Assembly (NCBI GenBank): GCA_027485535.1
Contig: JAIXQV010000123.1
Coordinates: 1-5,830 of the forward strand
DNA from: Oxalobacteraceae bacterium
GTDB lineage: Bacteria > Pseudomonadota > Gammaproteobacteria > Burkholderiales > Burkholderiaceae_D
Length of the DNA: 5,830 bases
Direction: 5' to 3'
Shown here: in pieces, positions 1-5,428 of the stretch
How the letters are laid out: each line of letters opens with the position of its first letter
How positions within the stretch are numbered: the first letter of the stretch is position 1
Notes under the pieces: generated by a model
What the model was told of the DNA's origin: nothing
The model's database searches: none
Seen by the model: only the letters and a program-made list of their open reading frames with translations
Made by a program: the position numbers and the translations under genes

Positions 1-993
1 GATCGTATGCAGAACCTCATCATGGATCCGGCGGAATTCAGCAAAGAGATTCGTGTCGTGATGGAAGAGCGGCGGCTACGGACCGAAGATAAACCCTTAT
101 CTTTGCTACGCGAGGCCTTGTTCGCCACAGCCTTTGTGGCGAGCCCGTATCGTCACCCGGTGGTCGGTTGGATGGATGATCTGCAAAACATGACGGCTGC
201 CGATGCATTGGCGTGGTATCAGCGTTGGTACGCGCCCAACAATGCGGTGGTGGTGATCGCGGGCGATGTCGATCCTCAGCAAGTGCTCAAGCTGGCCGAA
301 AAATATTTCGGTGCTATCCCGCCTAAAACACTGCCCAAGACCAAGCCGCAGCAGGAGCCAGCACAGATTGGTATTCGCCGTGTCAACATAAAGGCGCCGG
401 CAGAAAATCCATATTTGATGATGGCTTACAAAGTACCTCGGCTGCTTGATGTCGAGAAAGATGAAGACCCCTACGCGCTCGAGCTACTCGCTGCGGTGCT
501 GGATGGCTATGACAATGCGCGCCTGCCGGCGACCCTGGTACGCACTGATCGCATCGCAAACTCGGTGAACGCAGGCTATGACGGTGTCGGTCGCGGCCCG
601 GCACTGTTCATGCTGTCCGGCGCGCCAACGAAAGAGAGCAGCGTTGAAAAACTCGAGGCGGCGCTGCGCGCGGGGCTACAAAAGATTGCCAAAGAAGGCG
701 TCTCCAACGAAGAGCTAAAGCGCGTCAAGGCACAAGTGATTGCGGGTCAAATTTACAAGCGCGACTCTGTTTATGGACAAGCGATGGAAATTGGCTCGGT
801 CGAGCTGGCCGGTATTTCGCATAAGCTCAGTGATCGCATGATCGAGCGTCTTTCTGCGATAACGCCACAGCAGGTGCAAGCGGTGGCGCAGAAATATTTC
901 AGTGATGATCAGCTAACGGTCGCAACGCTGACACCGTTGCCGCTGTCAGCTCAGCCTGAGCGCACACCCGAGGTGCCGGGCCTACGTCATTAA
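1..993 (+). CDS. M16 family zinc metallopeptidase, catalytic-type subunit (5' partial)
   Basis: The reading frame is open from base 1 to the TAA at 991-993, giving 330 residues. Full-length relatives have roughly 450, so about 120 N-terminal residues lie outside the window, including any signal peptide and the HxxEH zinc motif. Visible are Glu16 and Glu23 in the segment EIRVVMEERR, seven residues apart. In M16 enzymes such as insulin-degrading enzyme this is the spacing of the conserved auxiliary Glu and the third zinc ligand, so this copy probably binds zinc. The segment WYQRWYAPNNAVVVIAGDVD (about 71-90) is the usual beginning of the M16 C-terminal domain. Near residues 181-189 the family R-x6-Y pair reads VRTDRIANS, so the Tyr seems to be missing. 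The gene is followed after 25 bp by a paralogue that has the opposite defects, which suggests an envelope heterodimer. Substrate unknown. In relatives, ftsY usually lies upstream; that cannot be seen here. Confidence 0.9.
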   Translation, partial: DRMQNLIMDPAEFSKEIRVVMEERRLRTEDKPLSLLREALFATAFVASPYRHPVVGWMDDLQNMTAADALAWYQRWYAPNNAVVVIAGDVDPQQVLKLAEKYFGAIPPKTLPKTKPQQEPAQIGIRRVNIKAPAENPYLMMAYKVPRLLDVEKDEDPYALELLAAVLDGYDNARLPATLVRTDRIANSVNAGYDGVGRGPALFMLSGAPTKESSVEKLEAALRAGLQKIAKEGVSNEELKRVKAQVIAGQIYKRDSVYGQAMEIGSVELAGISHKLSDRMIERLSAITPQQVQAVAQKYFSDDQLTVATLTPLPLSAQPERTPEVPGLRH

Positions 994-1006
994 GGATGCC
1001 CTCACT

Positions 1007-1011
1007 AAGGA
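1007..1011 (+). promoter_or_regulatory. Ribosome binding site of the second M16 gene
   Basis: AAGGA lies seven bases before the ATG at 1019, inside the 25-bp gap after the upstream M16 stop codon. It supports this start, from which a well-formed signal peptide follows at once. The short gap and lack of an obvious promoter suggest cotranscription of the two M16 genes. Confidence 0.7.
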
Positions 1012-1018
1012 CACCGCC

Positions 1019-2353
1019 ATGCTTAAAAAACTTATCCTTGTCGTACTGCTTACCGGAAGCGGTTTTGCGCAAGCGGCGCTCAAGATTCAGCATTGGGTAC
1101 TCGATAACGGCGCGCGTGTGTATTTCGTCGAGAACCATACGATTCCCATGCTCGATGTGAACCTCGATTTCGATGCGGGCAGTCGGCGCGATCCTGCCAA
1201 CAGGGCAGGCCTTGCATCACTCACCAACGGTATGTTGGCGCGCGGGATCGCCAAGGCCACGCTCCCTGATGGTAGTGATGAGCAGGCCATGTCCGAGGCG
1301 AGTATTTCCGATGCGATTGCGGATGTGGCCGCACAGCGTAGTGGTGGCGTCAGCGCTGATCGTGGCGGCATGTCGATTCGCACGCTGTCCTCACCCGCAG
1401 AACGTGAGCAGTCCGTGCGGCTGTTGGCACGCTTGTTAGCGCACCCGAGTTTTCCGCAGGATTTGTTTGAGCGCGATAAAGCGCGCACAGTGGCGTCGAT
1501 TCGCGAATCGTTAACCCGCCCGGAGTCCATCGCGAGTAAAGCGTTCTGGCGCCTGAACTATGGCGATCATCCGTATGGCGCAGAGGCGACGGTTGATTCG
1601 GTCGAGGCCGCTACTCGCGATGACTTGATACGCTTTCATCGTGAGCATTACGTGACTAATCGCGCGGTCATCGCGATGATTGGTGACATCACGCGTACTG
1701 AGGCAGATGCCATCGCCAAGGAATTAACGCGTCGATTACCGCAGGGCGCAGCGCTGCCTGAATTACCTGCGGTAGTGATATCAGCCGGTGGCGAGCAGCG
1801 TATTGCCCATCCTGCGTCGCAAGCCCACATTATCTTTGGTATGCCAACATTGGCCCGCAGTGATCCTGATTTTTTTGCGCTGACGATCGGTAACTACATC
1901 TTGGGTGGCGGTGGCTTTGTATCTCGTCTCACGCGCGAGGTGCGCGAGAAGCGCGGGCTGGCATATAGCGCCTATAGTTACTTCAACCCGATGGCGCAGC
2001 CCGGGCCGTACATGGCGGGTTTGCAAACCCGTAAAGATCAAGCGGAAGATGCATTGAAAGTGATGCGCGATACGATAGACGCGTATGTGCGCAATGGCCC
2101 GACCGAAGAAGAACTGCGCGCCGCCAAAGACAACCTGATCGGTGGTTTTGCGCTACGCATTGATAACAACCGCAAAATTCTTGATCACATAGCGAACATC
2201 GGCTTCTATGGTTTGCCGCTCGACTACCTCGATACCTGGCCAGACATTGTCGCCAAGATCAGCGTGGCTGATGTGCGTGCAGCGTTTCAGCGCAAGCTGG
2301 TGATGGATCGCATGACGACTGTCGTCGTGGGTGCCGAGGTGGCAAAGCCCTAA
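1019..2353 (+). CDS. M16 family peptidase-like protein, non-catalytic partner, exported
   Basis: This complete gene encodes 444 residues. The ATG at 1019 is preceded by AAGGA at 1007-1011, seven bases away, a good ribosome binding site. The N-terminus MLKKLILVVLLTGSGFAQAA is a Sec signal peptide with a probable signal peptidase I site after Ala19 (AQA|A), so the protein should act in the periplasm. The N-terminal M16 domain starts with WVLDNGARVYFVENHTIPML. Where active enzymes read GLAHLLEHM, this protein reads GLASLTNGM (64-72), so both His and the catalytic Glu are gone (Ser67, Asn70, Gly71) and it should not bind catalytic zinc. The C-terminal M16 domain keeps the substrate-binding pair Arg309 and Tyr316 in VREKRGLAYS. 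This is the pattern of the non-catalytic chain of two-chain M16 enzymes, comparable with mitochondrial processing peptidase. It probably pairs with the product of the gene directly upstream. Family assignment is firm; partnership is inferred. Confidence 0.93.
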   Translation: MLKKLILVVLLTGSGFAQAALKIQHWVLDNGARVYFVENHTIPMLDVNLDFDAGSRRDPANRAGLASLTNGMLARGIAKATLPDGSDEQAMSEASISDAIADVAAQRSGGVSADRGGMSIRTLSSPAEREQSVRLLARLLAHPSFPQDLFERDKARTVASIRESLTRPESIASKAFWRLNYGDHPYGAEATVDSVEAATRDDLIRFHREHYVTNRAVIAMIGDITRTEADAIAKELTRRLPQGAALPELPAVVISAGGEQRIAHPASQAHIIFGMPTLARSDPDFFALTIGNYILGGGGFVSRLTREVREKRGLAYSAYSYFNPMAQPGPYMAGLQTRKDQAEDALKVMRDTIDAYVRNGPTEEELRAAKDNLIGGFALRIDNNRKILDHIANIGFYGLPLDYLDTWPDIVAKISVADVRAAFQRKLVMDRMTTVVVGAEVAKP

Positions 2354-2383
2354 GTTCGTAGCCTAAAGCCCTTAGCCCTAAAG
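2348..2383 (+). repeat. Degenerate tandem 14-15-bp repeat in the M16-rsmD gap
   Basis: The bases around the M16 stop codon contain three related words: CCCTAAG at 2348-2354, CCTAAAG at 2362-2368 and CCCTAAAG at 2376-2383, with a period of about 14-15 bases. The first two units also end in TAG (2359-2361 and 2373-2375). The match is imperfect and short, so it may be chance or a slippage remnant. No function is assigned. Confidence 0.35.
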
Positions 2384-2395
2384 TACATAAGCCGC

Positions 2396-2989
2396 GTGAG
2401 CACGAGCCGCCGCCCGCATCAAGTCCGCATTATTGCCGGGCAGTGGAAGCGCACCCCATTACCTGTTGCTGCGATTGACGGCTTGCGTCCCACCCCCGAT
2501 CGGGTACGCGAGACGCTATTCAACTGGCTGGAGCATTTGCAGTTACGCCGTTGGGACAATCGCCGCTGTCTGGATTTGTTCGCGGGTACCGGGGCGCTTG
2601 GTTTCGAGGCAGCCAGTCGGGGTGCCGCTGAAGTGGTGATGGTGGAGTCGCATCCGGCGGCGCTTAAAAATCTGCAGGCAGTGTGTGACAAGCTACAAGC
2701 ACACCAGGTGTTGCTGCGTCGGGGCGATGCTGCCCATTTGCTGCCGACCCTGGCCGGCAAATTCGACCTGATTTTTCTGGATCCTCCTTACCAGCAGCGC
2801 CAATTGCCGACATTGTTGCCCGCTTGCCTGCAGCGACTGAATCCGGAAGGGCTGGTGTATGCAGAGTCGGACCAGCCCTTCGATCCGGCTAGCCCAGACG
2901 CTCGGGAATGGCTGTCTGGCTGGCAAGTCATCCGCGCCGACAAGGCCGGGCAGGTGTATTTCGCCCTACTGCGTCCCGCAGGCGTCTGA
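2396..2989 (+). CDS. rsmD: 16S rRNA (guanine(966)-N(2))-methyltransferase RsmD
   Basis: The protein (197 residues, the usual size) transfers a methyl group from S-adenosylmethionine to N2 of G966 of 16S rRNA, acting on the assembling small subunit in the cytoplasm. The N-terminus has the family signature RIIAGQWKR (11-19) and GLRPTPDRVRETLFNWL (29-45). The SAM-binding motif I is LDLFAGTGALG (59-69), followed by acidic Glu84 (VESHP) and Asp111 (RGDAAHLL). The catalytic motif is DPPY (129-132), as in N2-guanine methyltransferases. The start is GTG at 2396. It is the only standard start codon between the preceding in-frame stop (TAA 2351-2353) and the conserved region, but it lacks a clear Shine-Dalgarno sequence. 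The gene follows the M16 pair by 42 bp in the same reading frame, so it is probably cotranscribed and perhaps translated by reinitiation. The same neighbourhood is known in Pseudomonas. Confidence 0.95.
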   Translation: MSTSRRPHQVRIIAGQWKRTPLPVAAIDGLRPTPDRVRETLFNWLEHLQLRRWDNRRCLDLFAGTGALGFEAASRGAAEVVMVESHPAALKNLQAVCDKLQAHQVLLRRGDAAHLLPTLAGKFDLIFLDPPYQQRQLPTLLPACLQRLNPEGLVYAESDQPFDPASPDAREWLSGWQVIRADKAGQVYFALLRPAGV

Positions 2990-2991
2990 AT

Positions 2992-3022
2992 TTGTTTCAC
3001 CGGTGCCGCCTTGGGGCATAAT
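2992..3022 (+). promoter_or_regulatory. Possible sigma-70-type promoter for coaD-fdx
   Basis: CATAAT at 3017-3022 resembles a -10 box. Upstream are TTGTTT (2992-2997, 19-base spacer) and TTTCAC (2995-3000, 16-base spacer), both poor -35 matches. The -10 box sits inside a short inverted repeat, GGGCA-TAA-TGCCC (3014-3026). The 86-bp gap between rsmD and coaD is the longest on this strand, so a promoter here is plausible, but the motif match alone is weak. Confidence 0.35.
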
Positions 3023-3043
3023 GCCCATCCCGATAAACGCCCG

Positions 3044-3064
3044 GGCTTGCTGCTCAGCCAAGCC
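3044..3064 (+). other. Hairpin in the coaD leader
   Basis: GGCTTG (3044-3049) pairs with CAAGCC (3059-3064) around a nine-base loop, ending 11 bases before the coaD ATG. There is no T-run after it, so it is not a typical terminator. It lies where a ribosome binding site would be expected, and none is obvious there. A role in translation control is possible but unproven. Confidence 0.35.
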
Positions 3065-3075
3065 AACCATTACGC

Positions 3076-3564
3076 ATGATGAATGTCGCCGTTTACCCCG
3101 GAACTTTCGATCCGCTCACGCGCGGTCATGAAGACCTTGTCCGGCGCGCGTCGGGTTTGTTCGATCGGCTCGTGGTGGGTGTCGCGGATAGCCGCGCCAA
3201 GCGCCCATTTTTCTCGCTCGAAGAACGACTCGATATTGCACGTGAAGTGCTCGGGCACTACCCGAATGTCACGGTCGAGGGTTTCTCAGGTTTGTTGAAA
3301 GATTTCGTACGAGCGCATGATGCACGCGTGATCGTGCGCGGTCTGCGTGCGGTGTCTGACTTCGAGTATGAATTTCAAATGGCCGGCATGAATCGCTACT
3401 TGCTGCCGGATGTCGAAACACTATTCCTCACGCCGTCCGATCAGTACCAGTTTATTTCGGGCACCATCGTGCGTGAGATCGCCCTGCTGGGCGGTGATGT
3501 CTCGAAGTTTGTATTTCCTTCGGTTGAGCGCTGGCTGCAAAAGAAAATCACCACGCCAAGCTGA
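3076..3564 (+). CDS. coaD: Phosphopantetheine adenylyltransferase (CoaD)
   Basis: CoaD is cytoplasmic and transfers AMP from ATP to 4'-phosphopantetheine, giving dephospho-CoA and pyrophosphate, the penultimate step of coenzyme A synthesis. The protein is 162 residues, close to the usual 159-168. It carries the nucleotidyltransferase signature YPGTFDPLTRGHED (7-20) with Thr10 and His18 (the TxGH motif). Lys42 (SRAKRPFF), Arg88 and Arg91 in IVRGLRAVSDFEYEFQMA match the E. coli substrate-binding positions, and ISGTIVRE (127-134) is the C-terminal ATP-binding motif. No essential residue is missing. Two adjacent ATG codons (3076 and 3079) could both serve as start; neither has a good Shine-Dalgarno sequence. 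The ferredoxin gene follows after 24 bp, a pairing seen in other gammaproteobacteria, so the two are probably cotranscribed. Confidence 0.97.
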   Translation: MMNVAVYPGTFDPLTRGHEDLVRRASGLFDRLVVGVADSRAKRPFFSLEERLDIAREVLGHYPNVTVEGFSGLLKDFVRAHDARVIVRGLRAVSDFEYEFQMAGMNRYLLPDVETLFLTPSDQYQFISGTIVREIALLGGDVSKFVFPSVERWLQKKITTPS

Positions 3565-3578
3565 CCGACACCATCGCC

Positions 3579-3582
3579 GGAG
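3579..3582 (+). promoter_or_regulatory. Ribosome binding site of the ferredoxin gene
   Basis: GGAG lies six bases before the GTG at 3589. It selects this GTG over the in-frame ATG at 3598. The result is the MALMITDDCINC N-terminus, which matches the start of known Allochromatium-type ferredoxins. Confidence 0.65.
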
Positions 3583-3588
3583 TACACC

Positions 3589-3837
3589 GTGGCACTGATG
3601 ATCACCGACGATTGCATTAACTGCGATGTCTGCGAGCCGGCTTGCCCGAACGATGCCATCTCGATGGGCGAGCTGATCTATCAGATTAATCCCGACAAAT
3701 GCACTGAATGCGTCGGTCATTTCGACGAGCCGCAGTGTCAGCAGTTGTGTCCTGTGGCTTGCATTCCAGTAGATCCGCAACACCAGGAAACACCCAGCCA
3801 GCTACAGGCCAAGTTCATTCGGCTACAGGCTGCGTGA
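3589..3837 (+). CDS. fdx: 2[4Fe-4S] ferredoxin, Allochromatium vinosum/YfhL type
   Basis: This small cytoplasmic electron carrier has 82 residues, the length I recall for A. vinosum ferredoxin, and a very similar N-terminus. Cluster motif one is Cys9, Cys12, Cys15 and Cys19-Pro. Motif two is Cys38, Cys41, Cys50 and Cys54-Pro. The eight residues between Cys41 and Cys50 (VGHFDEPQ) are the family's characteristic insertion; clostridial ferredoxins have two there. A ninth cysteine, Cys58, and a C-terminal extension after it are also typical. Members of this group are known for very negative and unequal cluster potentials. The start is GTG with a GGAG site. The gene follows coaD by 24 bp, and its redox partner cannot be told from the context. 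The next gene downstream is convergent. The family call is firm; the physiological role is not known. Confidence 0.95.
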   Translation: MALMITDDCINCDVCEPACPNDAISMGELIYQINPDKCTECVGHFDEPQCQQLCPVACIPVDPQHQETPSQLQAKFIRLQAA

Positions 3838-3863
3838 CAGTCACTCCGACCAAGCGGGTGGTC
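3834..3863. terminator. Two small inverted repeats between convergent genes; weak terminator candidate
   Basis: GTGAC-A-GTCAC (3834-3844) overlaps the ferredoxin stop codon. GACCA (3848-3852) pairs with TGGTC (3859-3863) around AGCGGG. They lie in the 44-bp gap between the convergent ferredoxin and di-haem oxidoreductase genes, where a two-way terminator would be expected. Neither has a following T-run on either strand and the stems are only five base pairs, so this is a weak call. Confidence 0.25.
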
Positions 3864-3881
3864 AAGCCCTGAGACGACGTA

Positions 3882-5288
3882 TCAGAGCGCGTTCAGGAAA
3901 GTGAGCAGGTCGTCGCGTTCCTGCTTCGACAGCTTTGCGAACGCATCACGCGCCGCTTGCGCTTCGCCACCGTGCCAGAGTATCGCCTCCGTTAAATTCC
4001 GCGCCCGTCCGTCGTGCAGGAAGCTGGTGCTGCCATTCACTTGTTTTGACATGCCGATTCCCCACAGCGGTGCGGTGCGCCAGTCTGATCCGCTGGCTTT
4101 GAAATCGGGGCGGCCATCGGCGAGATCGGGGCCCATGTCATGCAGCAAAAGGTCGGTGTAAGGCTGTATGCGCCGGTTTGACAGCATGGGGAATTGCTCG
4201 AGTTGGCCAGTCTTCAACTCAGGCACATGGCAACTAGCGCAGCGCGCTTGTGCAAACAGCTGACGTCCACGGGTGACGTTTGGCTTGTCCTGATCGCGCG
4301 CTGCGGGCGCGTCGAGCGTCATTATCCAGAATGTGATGTTGTCCCACATGTCGGCTTTGAGTTCGGGTTTGCCAGTGTGGTTTTGGCGCGCGCATTCCGC
4401 TTGTGCCGGCGGACAGTTCTGCTGGTCATATATGGGCGAGGTCACGCCCATGTCGTTGATAAAAGCAGCGGCGATTTGCTGACGCAGGTGCGGCTGGTTG
4501 GCCTTCCAACCAAAACGGCCAACCACGGTACGGTTGTTCACATCGTCGCGCACATAGTTCGGTCGCCCATTCAGCCCCTGCGCTTTTTGTGCCTCGGCCA
4601 GTGCAAGGATGTCTTGCTCGCTGACGGCCTCCAACAAACCAAGCCCGAAGATAGCTTGTGCGTTACGCAGCGACGTCATGGTCCCTTGCGCCAGTGGACC
4701 AAAATTCAAATGCTCGAGTCGAATTTTTGGACGACGCAGCTCGACTGCGCTGCCATCGGCGAGCGTGACCTTTTCAAATACCCAGTCGATATGCAGCTCG
4801 CCCTCACCGGCGCGGGCGTTTTTATCAGTACGCGGAATCGTGTCGAAACTTTGCAGTTGTAAGCCGTAGGCCGGTTCCGGGTTGGGGCCGCCGTGCGCAT
4901 CTTCACCGGGGACAGACAGCCGAACCAATTGCTGAAACAGCGGTCCGCCGCCGTTATCGGGTGCGTTCCCGCGCCCTGCCTGAATGTGGCACTGCACGCA
5001 ATTCTGTGCAAGGAAGGTTGGCCCTAAGCCCCACTCGCTATTGCCGGGTGCCGACCTCGAGTAGTCCCAGTTGGGAATCTGATGGTTCGGGATCGCCAGC
5101 CAGGGGGTGTTGAAGAGCTTCTCACCGTCGCGAAACTGGCGCGTCTGCGATGTGTCCAAGCCGGCGATCGGCTGCAAGTAGACCGCATGTTTCACCACGT
5201 CGTTGGCCGGTACGCTCAGTGCCACAGCAAGCGCAGCGGCGCTCAGTGAGAGCGCTAAGGCAGTGCGTATCAAGTGGCGGAGTTGCAT
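3882..5288 (-). CDS. Exported di-haem c-type cytochrome, DHOR/DUF1111 family putative peroxidase
   Basis: From the ATG at 5288 the protein has 468 residues. MQLRHLIRTALALSLSAAAL and the following AVALSVPA form a Sec signal peptide, probably cut before Asn29, so it is periplasmic. A TTG at 5342 would add 18 residues in front of the signal peptide and is less likely. Neither start has a clear Shine-Dalgarno sequence. Two haem c motifs are present: CVQCH (97-101) and CASCH (350-354). The C-terminal block FLHDGRARNLTEAILWHGGE (423-442) is typical of di-haem oxidoreductases related to bacterial cytochrome c peroxidase and MauG; His439 there is a candidate functional residue. By family the role is probably peroxide reduction or another haem-dependent oxidation, but the substrate is not established. 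DHOR genes often accompany imelysin-like iron-uptake genes; none is seen here. The gene runs in the same direction as ychF, 140 bp upstream, and converges on the ferredoxin gene. Confidence 0.9.
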   Translation of the reverse strand: MQLRHLIRTALALSLSAAALAVALSVPANDVVKHAVYLQPIAGLDTSQTRQFRDGEKLFNTPWLAIPNHQIPNWDYSRSAPGNSEWGLGPTFLAQNCVQCHIQAGRGNAPDNGGGPLFQQLVRLSVPGEDAHGGPNPEPAYGLQLQSFDTIPRTDKNARAGEGELHIDWVFEKVTLADGSAVELRRPKIRLEHLNFGPLAQGTMTSLRNAQAIFGLGLLEAVSEQDILALAEAQKAQGLNGRPNYVRDDVNNRTVVGRFGWKANQPHLRQQIAAAFINDMGVTSPIYDQQNCPPAQAECARQNHTGKPELKADMWDNITFWIMTLDAPAARDQDKPNVTRGRQLFAQARCASCHVPELKTGQLEQFPMLSNRRIQPYTDLLLHDMGPDLADGRPDFKASGSDWRTAPLWGIGMSKQVNGSTSFLHDGRARNLTEAILWHGGEAQAARDAFAKLSKQERDDLLTFLNAL

Positions 5289-5306
5289 TCGAGGCCAGGG
5301 CTTCGC

Positions 5307-5324
5307 GGGTTTCGATCGAAACCC
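5307..5324. promoter_or_regulatory. Perfect 18-bp palindrome upstream of the di-haem oxidoreductase gene, candidate operator
   Basis: GGGTTTCGATCGAAACCC is identical to its own reverse complement over all 18 bases and ends there (flanks C and T do not pair). It lies 18 bp before the likely ATG. On the minus strand CACAAT (5331-5326), a weak -10-like word, abuts it, so the palindrome would cover the transcription start. That position suits a repressor site. No T-run follows, so it does not look like a terminator. I cannot match it to a known regulator. Confidence 0.5.
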
Positions 5325-5342
5325 TATTGTGCCTGAACGCAA

Positions 5343-5360
5343 GATGATGGGTGCATCATC
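5343..5360. repeat. Perfect inverted repeat GATGATG-N4-CATCATC
   Basis: A seven-base-pair stem with a four-base spacer lies between ychF and the di-haem oxidoreductase gene, 55 bp upstream of that gene's likely ATG and 68 bp downstream of the ychF stop. It could be a second protein-binding site or an mRNA hairpin at the ychF 3' end. It is AT-rich and has no T-run, so a terminator role is doubtful. Confidence 0.45.
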
Positions 5361-5428
5361 GACGGACTATGACCCGTTAATCGCCCGCAGTTGGAGGCGA
5401 AGCAAGCTCGCTGAGCGCGGGTACTTGG

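Noticed and set aside
1087..1530. A 147-codon open frame on the minus strand inside the second M16 gene
   Set aside because: The composition (Ser, Arg and Ala rich) and lack of any motif fit a shadow of the M16 coding frame, which is firmly supported.
4194..4862. A 222-codon open frame on the plus strand opposite the di-haem oxidoreductase gene
   Set aside because: It lies wholly antisense to a gene with clear haem motifs and signal peptide, its translation has no recognisable domain, and long antisense frames are common in GC-rich coding DNA.
5307..5324. FNR or Fur box reading of the palindrome
   Set aside because: The half-sites do not match TTGAT-N4-ATCAA or the AT-rich Fur consensus; only the symmetry is certain.
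5289..5342. TTG at 5342 as the start of the di-haem oxidoreductase
   Set aside because: It would put 18 charged residues before a well-formed signal peptide, would place the palindrome inside the coding region, and has no Shine-Dalgarno sequence. The ATG at 5288 gives a normal export signal.
5389..5420. Possible ychF terminator from GC-rich short repeats around AGCAAGCTCGCT
   Set aside because: The best stem is about five base pairs with a wobble and has no T-run on the minus strand.
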